Shown here: positions 43,975 through 51,686 of the stretch, piece by piece
Numbering within the stretch: the first letter of the stretch is position 1
Layout: each line of letters starts with the position of its first letter
NCBI RefSeq assembly: GCF_018613895.1
Contig: NZ_JAGGPH010000009.1
Span: 62,001 to 126,000, forward strand
Source of the DNA: Curtobacterium sp. ISL-83
GTDB lineage: Bacteria; Actinomycetota; Actinomycetes; Actinomycetales; Microbacteriaceae
DNA: 64,000 bases
Direction: 5' to 3'
Notes under the pieces: generated by a model
What the model saw: only the letters and a program-made list of their open reading frames with translations
The model's database searches: none
What the model was told of the DNA's origin: nothing
Position numbers and translations under genes: made by a program

Positions 43975-44715
43975 TCAGGCCGCGCCAGCGGCGCGTCGTG
44001 CCTGCGTGACCGCAGCCCGCACGCCACGTGACCACCCGGGACCGTGTCCCGGCAGGACGTGCTGCGCCTCGGTGTCGACCAACCGGTCGAGCGAGGCGAC
44101 GGCCGTGTCCATGTCCGCCGTGGCGGCCGGTGCGACCATGCGTGGCCCGATCCCGCCCGTGTACGGGTCGAACGTGACCAGCGCGTCGCCGGCGATCAGG
44201 GCGTCCCGGTCCGCGAAGAACAGTGCGACGTGCCCGTCGGTGTGCCCGGGCGTCTCGATGAGCCACGGCGACCCGGGCACGTCGGCGCGGGACTCCATGG
44301 GCAGCGTCTCCTCGATGCCGTCGACGGTCGCGGCTCCCGCGAGCAGCATCCGACCGAGCGGACGCATCCCGCCCGGGTGCAGCGCCACGAAGCCGAACCG
44401 GTTGGTCTGCGGCCGGTACGAGTACGGGTGTGCGGCGAGGTGCCGGTCACCCGGGTGCACGTACACGGGCGTGCCCCACTCCCGGTGCATCCTGGCGGCA
44501 GTGCCGACGTGGTCGAAGTGGCCGTGGGTGAGGAGGAGCGCCTCGACCCGGTCGGACGTGTACCCCAGGTCGTGCACCGCGAGCAGCAGGTGCGGCCACG
44601 CGGCGGGGAGCCCGGCGTCCACCACGAGGAGCTGGTCTCCCGTCTCGACGAGGTAGGTGTTGGTGTGTGCGATCTCGAGGCGGTGGATCCCCTCGGCGAC
44701 GTCCCGGAACAACAT
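43975..44715 (-). CDS. MBL-fold metallohydrolase
   Basis: A 246-residue metallo-beta-lactamase-fold enzyme. LTHGHFDHVG holds metal ligands His64, His66, Asp68 and His69; ETPGHTDGHVALFF, GDALVTFDPYTG and VLPGHGPGW give the remaining ligands. Resembles glyoxalase-II-like or quorum-signal hydrolases, substrate open. ATG 44715 is preferred to the GTG nine bases upstream because TACCGT (44728-44723) ends exactly 7 nt before it, a leaderless start. Confidence 0.82.
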   Translation of the reverse strand: MLFRDVAEGIHRLEIAHTNTYLVETGDQLLVVDAGLPAAWPHLLLAVHDLGYTSDRVEALLLTHGHFDHVGTAARMHREWGTPVYVHPGDRHLAAHPYSYRPQTNRFGFVALHPGGMRPLGRMLLAGAATVDGIEETLPMESRADVPGSPWLIETPGHTDGHVALFFADRDALIAGDALVTFDPYTGGIGPRMVAPAATADMDTAVASLDRLVDTEAQHVLPGHGPGWSRGVRAAVTQARRAAGAA

Positions 44716-44778
44716 GTGGGGCACGGTAGACGCCCGCGGCTGAGGGCTGATCCTGCCCCGTCCTGGTAGGCAAGTCCC

Positions 44779-45252
44779 ATGGCCAAGGACAGTCTCCCCG
44801 AGCTCGAACTCGCGAACGCGCGAACACGCGAGCGGCTCACGGACAGCGTTCGCGAGATCACTCGCCGCGCCGACCTGCCCGCTCGCACACGCCTCGCGGT
44901 CGCCAAGACCCGACAGCGCTGGCACCGCGACCCCACCCCGCTCGTCGCCCTCGCCGCCACCGCGGCCGTGGGCATCGCGTCCATCGCCCTCGGCGTCCGG
45001 ATGCGGCACTCGCCCGCCGCGCGCATGGAGGCGCTGCGCGTCCCCGCCCCGGTGCCCGTCTTCAAGCCGGTGAAGCCCGGCAAGGACGGCACCACCAAGG
45101 GGGTCCCGGTGTTCGCTCGCAAGGAGGACGAGCACAACCCCGCGCTGCAGGAGCGCAAGGCGCGCGAGGCCCGCCTCGCGAAGGCCGAGAAGCAGGCGAA
45201 GAGGACGCGACGCCGTGTCGCGCGGAACACGAAGCGACTGAGGAGGGGCTGA
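44779..45252 (+). CDS. Basic single-pass membrane protein, DUF3618-like
   Basis: 157 residues: a helical N-terminus (ELELANARTRERLTDSVREITRRADLPARTR) typical of DUF3618 proteins, one hydrophobic segment (about residues 56-73), and a strongly basic C-terminus (KAREARLAKAEKQAKRTRRR). Function unknown. Leaderless ATG: TAGGCA (44767-44772), 6-nt gap. It is followed 2 nt later by the YihY/BrkB gene, so the two are likely made together. Confidence 0.7.
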   Translation: MAKDSLPELELANARTRERLTDSVREITRRADLPARTRLAVAKTRQRWHRDPTPLVALAATAAVGIASIALGVRMRHSPAARMEALRVPAPVPVFKPVKPGKDGTTKGVPVFARKEDEHNPALQERKAREARLAKAEKQAKRTRRRVARNTKRLRRG

Positions 45253-45254
45253 CC

Positions 45255-46292
45255 ATGGCTCGACAGCAGGACAAGCCCGCGGCCGACGATGACCGGAAGC
45301 CGGAGTCCCCGGCCGACCTCAAGAAGCCGACCCTCGTCTACACGCTCAAGAAGACCCTGCGGGAGTTCACGGCCGACCAGTGCACGGACCTCGCGGCCGC
45401 GCTGACGTACTACTCCGTGCTCGCGCTGTTCCCCGCGCTGCTGGCGATCGTCTCGATCCTCGGTCTCGTCGGCCAGGCGGACACGACCATCAAGACCGTG
45501 CTCAACCTCGTCAGCTCGATCGGGTCGGACAGCATCGTGCAGCTCATCCGCGGTCCGATCGAGAACCTCGTGCGCTCGCCCGCCGCGCCCGTGACGTTCG
45601 TCGTCGGTCTCCTCGGTGCCCTGTGGTCCGCCTCCGGCTACGTCGGTGCCTTCGGACGTGCGATGAACCGCATCTACAACGTCCGCGAGGGTCGTCCGAT
45701 CTGGAAGCTCCGCCCGACGATGCTCGGTGTCACCATCGTCACGGTGGTCCTGCTCGTCATCGGGCTGCTCGCGCTCGTCAGCGGCCCGCTCGCCCGGACC
45801 TTCGGCGACCAGATCGGGCTCGGCCAGGCGGCCGCGACGGTCCTCAGCATCGTGCAGTGGCCGATCCTGCTCGTGATCGCCGTCGTCGTGGTGGCGGTCC
45901 TGTACTACTGGGCGCCGAACGTGAAGCAGCCGAACTTCAAGTGGGTGAGCGGCGGGTCGATCCTGGCGATCGTCATCTGGATCATCGTCAGCGTCCTGTT
46001 CGGGTTCTACCTGGCGAACTTCTCCCACTACAACGCGACGTACGGCTCGCTCGGTGGCGTCATCGCCTTCCTGCTGTGGATCTGGATCACCAACAACGCA
46101 CTGCTGTTCGGTGCCGAGTTCGACGCCGAGCTGGAGCGCGGCCGGGAACTCCAGGCCGGCATCCGTGCCGAGGAGGACATCCAGCTCCCCGAGCGCGACA
46201 CCCGGCAGATCGCGAAGCAGGACGAGAAGCGCGCGAAGGACGTCCTCCAGGGGATGAACATCCGCGAGAGCGCCGGCCGCACGAAGGACTGA
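45255..46292 (+). CDS. YihY/BrkB-family inner membrane protein
   Basis: A 345-residue protein with about six hydrophobic segments between residues 45 and 290. CTDLAAALTYYSVLALFPALLAIVSILG, GYVGAFGRAMNRIYNVREGRPIWKLRP and NATYGSLGGVIAFLLWIWITNNALLFGAEFDAELE are YihY hallmarks. Often misnamed ribonuclease BN; function unsettled. The C-terminal 60 residues are hydrophilic. ATG 45255 follows GAGGAGGGG. Confidence 0.86.
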   Translation: MARQQDKPAADDDRKPESPADLKKPTLVYTLKKTLREFTADQCTDLAAALTYYSVLALFPALLAIVSILGLVGQADTTIKTVLNLVSSIGSDSIVQLIRGPIENLVRSPAAPVTFVVGLLGALWSASGYVGAFGRAMNRIYNVREGRPIWKLRPTMLGVTIVTVVLLVIGLLALVSGPLARTFGDQIGLGQAAATVLSIVQWPILLVIAVVVVAVLYYWAPNVKQPNFKWVSGGSILAIVIWIIVSVLFGFYLANFSHYNATYGSLGGVIAFLLWIWITNNALLFGAEFDAELERGRELQAGIRAEEDIQLPERDTRQIAKQDEKRAKDVLQGMNIRESAGRTKD

Positions 46293-46302
46293 CGGATCGC
46301 AC

Positions 46303-46330
46303 TCCCGGTCGGTCTGCAGACCGGCCGGGA
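46303..46330 (+). terminator. Terminator of the YihY operon
   Basis: TCCCGGTCGGTCTG pairs with CAGACCGGCCGGGA, a 14-bp near-perfect stem with no loop bases between, 11 nt after the stop. The right arm runs into a half copy of the dispersed palindrome (GGGAGGCGCGGTGCAG). Confidence 0.75.
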
Positions 46331-46426
46331 GGCGCGGTGCAGCCCGCAGCGTCACCAACGGGACACTCGTCCGCTGATCCGAGCGCGCGTGTGGGCCCGC
46401 CATGTGCCGTCCGTAGGCTGGTGGAC

Positions 46427-47125
46427 ATGACCGACACCGCGCCTCCCGGAAGCCTGCCCATCGCCCTCGTCACGGGGGCGACCCGTGGGATCGGTCGTGC
46501 GATCGCCGTCGACCTCGGCCGGACGCACCACGTGCTCGTGGGTGGTCGCACCGAGGCTGCCGTCGACGCACTGGTGGCGGAACTGCCGAGCGCGGAACCG
46601 TTCGTCGGTGACCTCGGGCTGGGTGCGTTCCCGGCCCTCCCGGAACGCCTGGACGTCCTCGTGCACTCCGCCGGGGTGGAGCAGGGCACCACGATCGCCG
46701 AGACGCCCCGTGCGGTGTGGGAGTCCGTGTTCGCCACGAACCTGTTCGCCGTCGCCGAGCTGACACGACTGGCGCTGCCCGCCCTCCGAGCGGCGCACGG
46801 CATCGTCGTGCCGATCAACAGCGGTTCCGGGTTCCACTCCGGGCCCGGCGGTGGCGTGTACGCGGCGTCGAAGTTCGCGCTCCGGGCGTTCGCCGATGCC
46901 CTCCGTGACGAGGAGCGCGCGAACGGCGTGCGGGTGTCGAGCGTGCACCCCGGTCGCACCGACTCCGACATGCAGCGGCAGCTCGTCGAGAAGCTCGGCG
47001 AGGACTACGACACCGCCTACTACCTGGCGCCGGAGGACGTCGCCGCGGCCGTCCGGACGGTGGTGGACCTGCCGGAGCGAGGGACCGTCGAGTCGATCGC
47101 GATCCGTCCGACGCGGCGGCGCTGA
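46427..47125 (+). CDS. Short-chain dehydrogenase/reductase
   Basis: A 232-residue classical SDR: cofactor motif TGATRGIGRAIA (about residues 16-27), VHSAGVEQ in place of NNAG, and the catalytic YAASK with Tyr near residue 145. Cytoplasmic, NAD(P)-linked; substrate unknown. Leaderless ATG: TAGGCT (46414-46419) ends 7 nt upstream. Confidence 0.86.
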   Translation: MTDTAPPGSLPIALVTGATRGIGRAIAVDLGRTHHVLVGGRTEAAVDALVAELPSAEPFVGDLGLGAFPALPERLDVLVHSAGVEQGTTIAETPRAVWESVFATNLFAVAELTRLALPALRAAHGIVVPINSGSGFHSGPGGGVYAASKFALRAFADALRDEERANGVRVSSVHPGRTDSDMQRQLVEKLGEDYDTAYYLAPEDVAAAVRTVVDLPERGTVESIAIRPTRRR

Positions 47126-47171
47126 CGCCTCACCCTTCTGCAACCAACGGTATCCGTGATGTAATGTATCG

Positions 47172-49241
47172 GTGCAGACGTTCCGACCCGACATCGAAGG
47201 CTTGCGCGCGCTCGCGATCGGAGCCGTCCTCGTCAATCACACGTTCGGAGTTCCGCAGGGCGGTTGGACCGGCGTCGACGTGTTCTTCGTCATCTCGGGG
47301 TTCCTCGTCACGCGGGGGTTGCTGACCGAGCGGATCGCGACGGGGCGCTTCGACTACCCATCCTTCATCGCGCGACGCGCTCGCCGCCTGATGCCAACAG
47401 CAGTCGTGGTGGTGGTCGTCGTCGTTGCGGCCGCGAACGTCCTCTGGTTCCGGCCGCGGGCCATCGCTGTCGGGCTCGACGGGGTGGCATCGCTCCTGTC
47501 GGTCCAGAACTGGCACCTCATCGCGACCGGGACGTCGTACTTCGCTGCCGAGGGTCCGGCGTCACCGCTCCAACACTTCTGGTCGCTCTCCGTCGAGGAG
47601 CAGTTCTACGCCGTGTGGCCACTGACCGTGGTCTTCGCCCTGCTGGCGGGTCGCAGATGGTGGTCGCCTCGTCAGTGCGTCATTGCCCTGTCCGTGGCGG
47701 TGGTCATCGTGTCAGCGATGTGGGGGGTGTTCCGCTCTGGGTCCTCCGCGACGTACTTCGATCCAGTTGGGCGTGCCTGGGAGTTCGCGATCGGCGGCCT
47801 CGTGGCTGCACTCGGCCTCCGGCTCCCGGAGCGGCTGGCGAGCATCGTGTGGAGCGGGGGGTTCGCGCTGCTCGCATGGGGGTTCGTCGGGGCGGCCTCG
47901 GCGACGACGAGTCCGTTCCCCGACGCGCTGCCGGCGGTAGCGGGTGCTGCGTGCATCGTCGTGTCCGGCGGCGACGCGGCCGCTCGGCTGACGACCGTCC
48001 TGACGAACCAACCGGTTCGCGCCATCGGTCGGATCTCGTACTCCCTCTACCTCTGGCATCTGCCGGTCATCGTGTTCGCCGACGCGGTCCTGCCTGCCTC
48101 GTCATGGACGAGCGCAGTCACGTTCACGGTCACGTTCGCCTTGGCAGCAGCCTCGTATCGTTGGGTGGAGCGTCGATTCACTGCTCGACGACCAGGACGA
48201 CGGCGCGCTCCTGATGCGCGATCTCGTCCGACGATGCGCGGGCGCAAGGCGGGTCGTGCTCCGACCGTCGCGAGGACCGCCGCCCTCGGCTTCCTCCCGC
48301 TCCTCGTCCTCGCCGGTTCGGTGCAGATCAACTCGAGCGTGTTCACCGACCCCGCGGACGCCGGGAGCGTCCTGGGACTCGCTGCGCCGACGGCAGCAGC
48401 GCCTCCCGTGCCGTACCCGGCGATCCGGGCGGGCCTGCTCGAGCAACCGTCGATCGGAGGAGTCGCTCGTGCGCTCGACGCGGGATTCACGAACCAGTTC
48501 GCACCGGAGATGAGCAGCTCGGACGGCTGCCGGAACGAACTGAACCGACCACCCCGAGAGGCTCGCGTCTGCACGTACGGACCATCAGGCGCTGACCGGT
48601 CCGCCCTCGTCATCGGTGACTCGATCGCCATGTCGTGGATGCCAGCAGTCCGGACTGCGCTGGTGCCCCGAGGGTGGCGTGTCTCCGCGATCGGATTCGC
48701 ATCGTGCGCCGCTACCGACGTCGGTCGGACCCCGACTCGATCGGGCGACGCCCTCTGCGCCGCCGCGCGTGAGCGGATGCTCGACGAAGTGCGCGACCTC
48801 CAACCTGACGTCGTCATCGTCGCCAATGATGACCAGGCATTCATCCGCACCATCGAATCGAGCCTCGACCGTGCAACTCGTTCGTGGGCAGACAGCACGC
48901 AACGGCTCGTCCGTGAACTCGAGGAGTCTGCCGATCGCGTCGTGTTCCTCGGGGCTCCGCCGGCCGGCCTCTCGCCCCAGGCATGTGCGAACCGGGTGAC
49001 CGGTGTGAGGTCCTGCGCGTCCACACCGACCGCCGAGAACGCGGCGCTCGTCAGCGCGATGGAGCAGGCGGTCGCGCCTGAGCCATCTGCCCGCTACGTC
49101 GACGTTCGCAGGTGGTTCTGCGTCGACGGTCAGTGTCCGGTGATGGCCGGGCCCGTCCTCGTCCGCGTCGACGACAAGCACCTCACGAACGCGTACTCGC
49201 AGCGGCTCGGAGAAGTCATGGCGGCGGTGCTGATCCGCTGA
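47172..49241 (+). CDS. OafA-type acyltransferase with C-terminal SGNH domain
   Basis: A 689-residue membrane acyltransferase: Acyltransferase-3 domain (residues 1-340; FRPDIEGLRALAI, GGWTGVDVFFVISGFL, SPLQHFWSLSVEEQFYAVWPL) with about ten segments, then a linker, and an outer SGNH esterase-like domain (about 470-689) with IGDSIAMSW and DDKHLTN. It probably O-acylates a cell-surface polysaccharide or wall component. GTG start near TAATGT. Codons use more A/T at third positions than neighbours, suggesting transfer. Its end overlaps the convergent ABC-F gene by 26 nt. Confidence 0.86.
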   Translation: MQTFRPDIEGLRALAIGAVLVNHTFGVPQGGWTGVDVFFVISGFLVTRGLLTERIATGRFDYPSFIARRARRLMPTAVVVVVVVVAAANVLWFRPRAIAVGLDGVASLLSVQNWHLIATGTSYFAAEGPASPLQHFWSLSVEEQFYAVWPLTVVFALLAGRRWWSPRQCVIALSVAVVIVSAMWGVFRSGSSATYFDPVGRAWEFAIGGLVAALGLRLPERLASIVWSGGFALLAWGFVGAASATTSPFPDALPAVAGAACIVVSGGDAAARLTTVLTNQPVRAIGRISYSLYLWHLPVIVFADAVLPASSWTSAVTFTVTFALAAASYRWVERRFTARRPGRRRAPDARSRPTMRGRKAGRAPTVARTAALGFLPLLVLAGSVQINSSVFTDPADAGSVLGLAAPTAAAPPVPYPAIRAGLLEQPSIGGVARALDAGFTNQFAPEMSSSDGCRNELNRPPREARVCTYGPSGADRSALVIGDSIAMSWMPAVRTALVPRGWRVSAIGFASCAATDVGRTPTRSGDALCAAARERMLDEVRDLQPDVVIVANDDQAFIRTIESSLDRATRSWADSTQRLVRELEESADRVVFLGAPPAGLSPQACANRVTGVRSCASTPTAENAALVSAMEQAVAPEPSARYVDVRRWFCVDGQCPVMAGPVLVRVDDKHLTNAYSQRLGEVMAAVLIR

Positions 49242-50850
49242 ACTCCAGTGGATCGCCGCGGAGCTCGAGGCGGTGCGTCAGGTCGAGCCGGTCGAGGAAC
49301 GTCTCGTCGTGGCTCACCACGACGAGTGCCCCGCGGTACGCCAGCAGCGCATCGACGAGCTGGTCGACGCTCGTCAGGTCGAGGTCGTTCGTCGGCTCGT
49401 CCAGCACCAGGAGCTGCGGGGGCGGGTCGGCGAGCACCAGGCTGGCGAGGGCGACCCGGAAGCGCTCCCCGCCGGACAGCGTCCCGACGGGCCGGTCGAC
49501 CGTGTCACCGCGCACCAGGAAGCGGGCCAGTCGGTTCCGGACCTCGGCGGGCGGGACGTGCGGAGCATCGCGGCGGACGTTGTCGAGCACGGTCGCGGTG
49601 TCGTCGAGCGTGTCCTTCCGCTGCGGCAGGTACGCGATCCGGTCCACGTGCGGGGTCGCCGAGGTCCCGGGCAACGGGTGCTCGCGGGCAGCCGGCAGGC
49701 CGACGAGCTGGTCGAGGAGCGTCGACTTCCCGACCCCGTTGTCCCCGGTCACCGCGATGCGCTCCGGCCCTTGGACGATCGTCTCGCGACCCCGGACCGT
49801 GATCGTGGCGATCCGGCGGGACGTGGGCACGGCCGGGTCCGGGAGCGTGACGTGGATGGACTCGTCGTCACGCAGGCGCGTCTCGGCCTCGCGCTTGATC
49901 GCCAGCGCGGCGGCCTCGTCGTCGGCCGACCCGGCCCGGAGCCGCCCGGCTGTCTCCTGCGCCTTCTTGCGCTGTTCGTTCGCCAGGATCTTGGGCATCG
50001 ACCGGCCGGCCTTCTCGCCCGCCCGCGCACGACGGGCGATCTTCGTCTCCGCCTCGACGCGCTGCCGTTTCTCGGTCCGGTGCCGTTGTTCGGCGACCCG
50101 GACCTCCCGTTCGACCGCTGCCTGCTGCACGGCGAGGTGCTCCTCGAACGCGCTGAAGCTGCCCCCGAACACGGTCATCGCCCCGGCACGCAGCTCGGCG
50201 ACCTCGTCCACGTGCTCCAGCAGCTCACGGTCGTGGCTCACCACGACGAGGGTGCCCGACCAGTCGTCGACGATGTCGAGCAGCAGGCTGCGGGCACGTC
50301 GATCGAGGTTGTTCGTCGGCTCGTCGAGGAACGCGATCGGACGCCCGCGGAGGCGGATACCGCTGACGGCGACGAGCACCGCCTGCCCGCCGGAGAGCGT
50401 CCGGACCGGACGGTCGAGCACGTCGCCGTCGCCGGTGTCCTGCGGGTCGAGACCGAGTCCGATCGCGGACATCGCAGCGGCCGCTCGCTCCTCGAGGTCC
50501 CAGTCGTCCCCGACCGCAGCGAAGTGCTCCGGGGTCCCGTCGCCGGCCAGGATCGCCCGGAGCGCGGTGCGGGACGGCCGGATGCCGAGGAGGTCGGCGA
50601 CCGTGTCGTCCGCGCCGGTGGCCAGTCGTTGCGGCAGGTGGTCGACGGCGCCGGTCGTGGTCACCGATCCGGCGGTGGGGTGGAGCTGCCCGGTGACGAG
50701 CCGGACCAACGTCGACTTGCCGGCCCCGTTCCTCCCGACCAGGCCGGTGCGGCCGCGGCCGAAGGCGGCGGTGAGGTGGTCGAGCGCGACGGTGCCGTCG
50801 GGCCAGGCGAAGGTGAGGTCGTGCAGGACGACGGACGGACTGCTGGGCAT
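49216..50850 (-). CDS. ABC-F family ATPase (ribosome protection/translation factor)
   Basis: A 544-residue soluble protein with two ABC cassettes and no membrane part. Walker A motifs: GRNGAGKST (39-47) and GDNGVGKST (about 370); signatures TLSGGQA and TLSGGER; Walker B LDEPTNNLD and LDEPTNDLD. A charged linker with RTEKRQRVEAETKIARRARAG joins them. ABC-F proteins bind the ribosomal E site, and some give macrolide, lincosamide or pleuromutilin resistance. ATG 50850 follows GGGAGGC. The long structured leader (50851-51070) suggests drug-sensing control, as in resistance ABC-Fs. Confidence 0.85.
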   Translation of the reverse strand: MPSSPSVVLHDLTFAWPDGTVALDHLTAAFGRGRTGLVGRNGAGKSTLVRLVTGQLHPTAGSVTTTGAVDHLPQRLATGADDTVADLLGIRPSRTALRAILAGDGTPEHFAAVGDDWDLEERAAAAMSAIGLGLDPQDTGDGDVLDRPVRTLSGGQAVLVAVSGIRLRGRPIAFLDEPTNNLDRRARSLLLDIVDDWSGTLVVVSHDRELLEHVDEVAELRAGAMTVFGGSFSAFEEHLAVQQAAVEREVRVAEQRHRTEKRQRVEAETKIARRARAGEKAGRSMPKILANEQRKKAQETAGRLRAGSADDEAAALAIKREAETRLRDDESIHVTLPDPAVPTSRRIATITVRGRETIVQGPERIAVTGDNGVGKSTLLDQLVGLPAAREHPLPGTSATPHVDRIAYLPQRKDTLDDTATVLDNVRRDAPHVPPAEVRNRLARFLVRGDTVDRPVGTLSGGERFRVALASLVLADPPPQLLVLDEPTNDLDLTSVDQLVDALLAYRGALVVVSHDETFLDRLDLTHRLELRGDPLEFSGSAPPP

Positions 50851-50884
50851 GCGGGTGCCTCCCGGTGATGTGTGCTGGGCGCAC

Positions 50885-50945
50885 GACACCGGAGCCGCCA
50901 CGAGTGGGCGGCACGCGTCCGACGGGACGCAGCGATCACGGTGTC
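50885..50945 (-). promoter_or_regulatory. Three-way-junction RNA element in the ABC-F leader
   Basis: A closing stem GACACCG/CGGTGTC (50885-50891 with 50939-50945) encloses two hairpins: GCCGCC/GGCGGC (50894-50899 with 50907-50912, 7-nt loop) and GCGTCC/GGACGC (50915-50920 with 50925-50930, 4-nt loop). It lies between an upstream small reading frame and the ABC-F ribosome site. Confidence 0.6.
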
Positions 50946-51018
50946 AGCGCGTGGGCTGGACAGAACCGGTGATGGCGAGCAATGCGTCTCTTCCGTCGGG
51001 GACCCCCGTGTCCGTCAT
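50944..51018 (-). CDS. Possible 24-residue leader peptide
   Basis: ATG 51018 opens a 24-codon frame (MTDTGVPDGRDALLAITGSV, then QPTR) that stops with TGA at 50946-50944. The stop overlaps the first arm of the three-way junction, so a stalled or terminating ribosome would block that stem. It uses the rare codons AGA, TTG and TCT. The ribosome site is weak (AGCGGCACGG), so translation is unproven. Confidence 0.4.
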   Translation of the reverse strand: MTDTGVPDGRDALLAITGSVQPTR

Positions 51019-51077
51019 CCGTGCCGCTGGTCGGTCGTCCCGCACCGCGGCCTCGTGGTGACGACGAGGTGCTCACC

Positions 51078-51106
51078 ACGCTAGGGCCGTCGGCGATCGG
51101 ACGCAA
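51078..51106 (-). promoter_or_regulatory. Promoter of the ABC-F leader transcript
   Basis: On the minus strand TTGCGT (51106-51101), 17 bp, TAGCGT (51083-51078). The start near 51070 gives a leader of about 220 nt before the ABC-F ATG, long for this genome. Confidence 0.65.
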
Positions 51107-51148
51107 GGGGCGTCGGGCGTGACGGGCCGGGCGTGACAGGCTGGGGGC

Positions 51149-51571
51149 ATGCCGCAGAACCTGCTCCCCGACCCGCTGACGCCCGAGACCCTGTTGCCCG
51201 AGGAGCCGGAGGTGGTCGCCGCGCTCGCCAGCGACACCCCCGTGTCCGACGTGGTGGCGGCGCACCCGGCGTCCAGTCTCGCCTGGGCGCTCCTGGGCGA
51301 CGAGGCCTGGGCCCGGGGGGCGACCCTCGAGTCCTACGCGTACGCCCGTGTCGGGTACCACCGCGGGCTCGACGCCCTGCGGAAGGCCGGGTGGCGTGGT
51401 GCCGGACCGGTGCCGTGGTCGCACGAGCCGAACCGCGGCGTGCTGCGGGCACTGTTCGCGCTGCGCCGTGCTGCCGAGGCGATCGGCGAGTCCGGCGAGC
51501 CCGAGCGCCTGACCGCGTTCCTCGACTCGAGCGACCCTGCCGCGATCCCGGCGCTCGACGGCGGCCGCTGA
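51149..51571 (+). CDS. DUF3151 family protein
   Basis: A 140-residue actinobacterial protein: LLPEEPEVVAALA, HPASSLAWALLGDEAWARG, YAYARVGYHRGLDALRKAGWRG and RALFALRRAAEAIGE match DUF3151. Soluble, mostly helical, function unknown. Leaderless ATG: CAGGCT (51137-51142) ends 6 nt before. Its stop begins a 14-bp tandem repeat. Confidence 0.82.
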   Translation: MPQNLLPDPLTPETLLPEEPEVVAALASDTPVSDVVAAHPASSLAWALLGDEAWARGATLESYAYARVGYHRGLDALRKAGWRGAGPVPWSHEPNRGVLRALFALRRAAEAIGESGEPERLTAFLDSSDPAAIPALDGGR

Positions 51572-51607
51572 CGAACCAACGCTGACGAACCACGGCTGAC
51601 AAACCAC
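51566..51607. repeat. Three-copy 14-bp tandem repeat at the DUF3151 stop
   Basis: CGCTGACGAACCAA, CGCTGACGAACCAC and GGCTGACAAACCAC in a row. The first unit contains the last codon and TGA stop (51569-51571); each unit keeps CTGA. Confidence 0.85.
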
Positions 51608-51660
51608 GAAACCGACATCGAACCGAGCCCGCGGGCTGGTTCGACGTCGGTTTCGTGGTT
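51602..51660. terminator. Long hairpin between convergent genes
   Basis: AACCACGAAACCGACATCGAACC (written here as 51602-51624) pairs with 51638-51660 over 23 bp with one G-T pair; the 13-nt loop is itself a GC palindrome. It separates DUF3151 from lacZ and can stop both strands. Confidence 0.85.
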
Positions 51661-51686
51661 CGAAACGGGGCGCCCGCCCCGCCCCC

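Noticed and set aside
45255-46292. Calling the YihY/BrkB protein ribonuclease BN
   Set aside because: That name comes from an old misannotation; the protein is a polytopic membrane protein with no nuclease motif.
50661-50939. A longer leader protein in another minus-strand frame overlapping the ABC-F start
   Set aside because: It overlaps the ABC-F coding region and has shadow-like Arg/Ser/Pro composition; the 24-codon frame fits the leader layout better.
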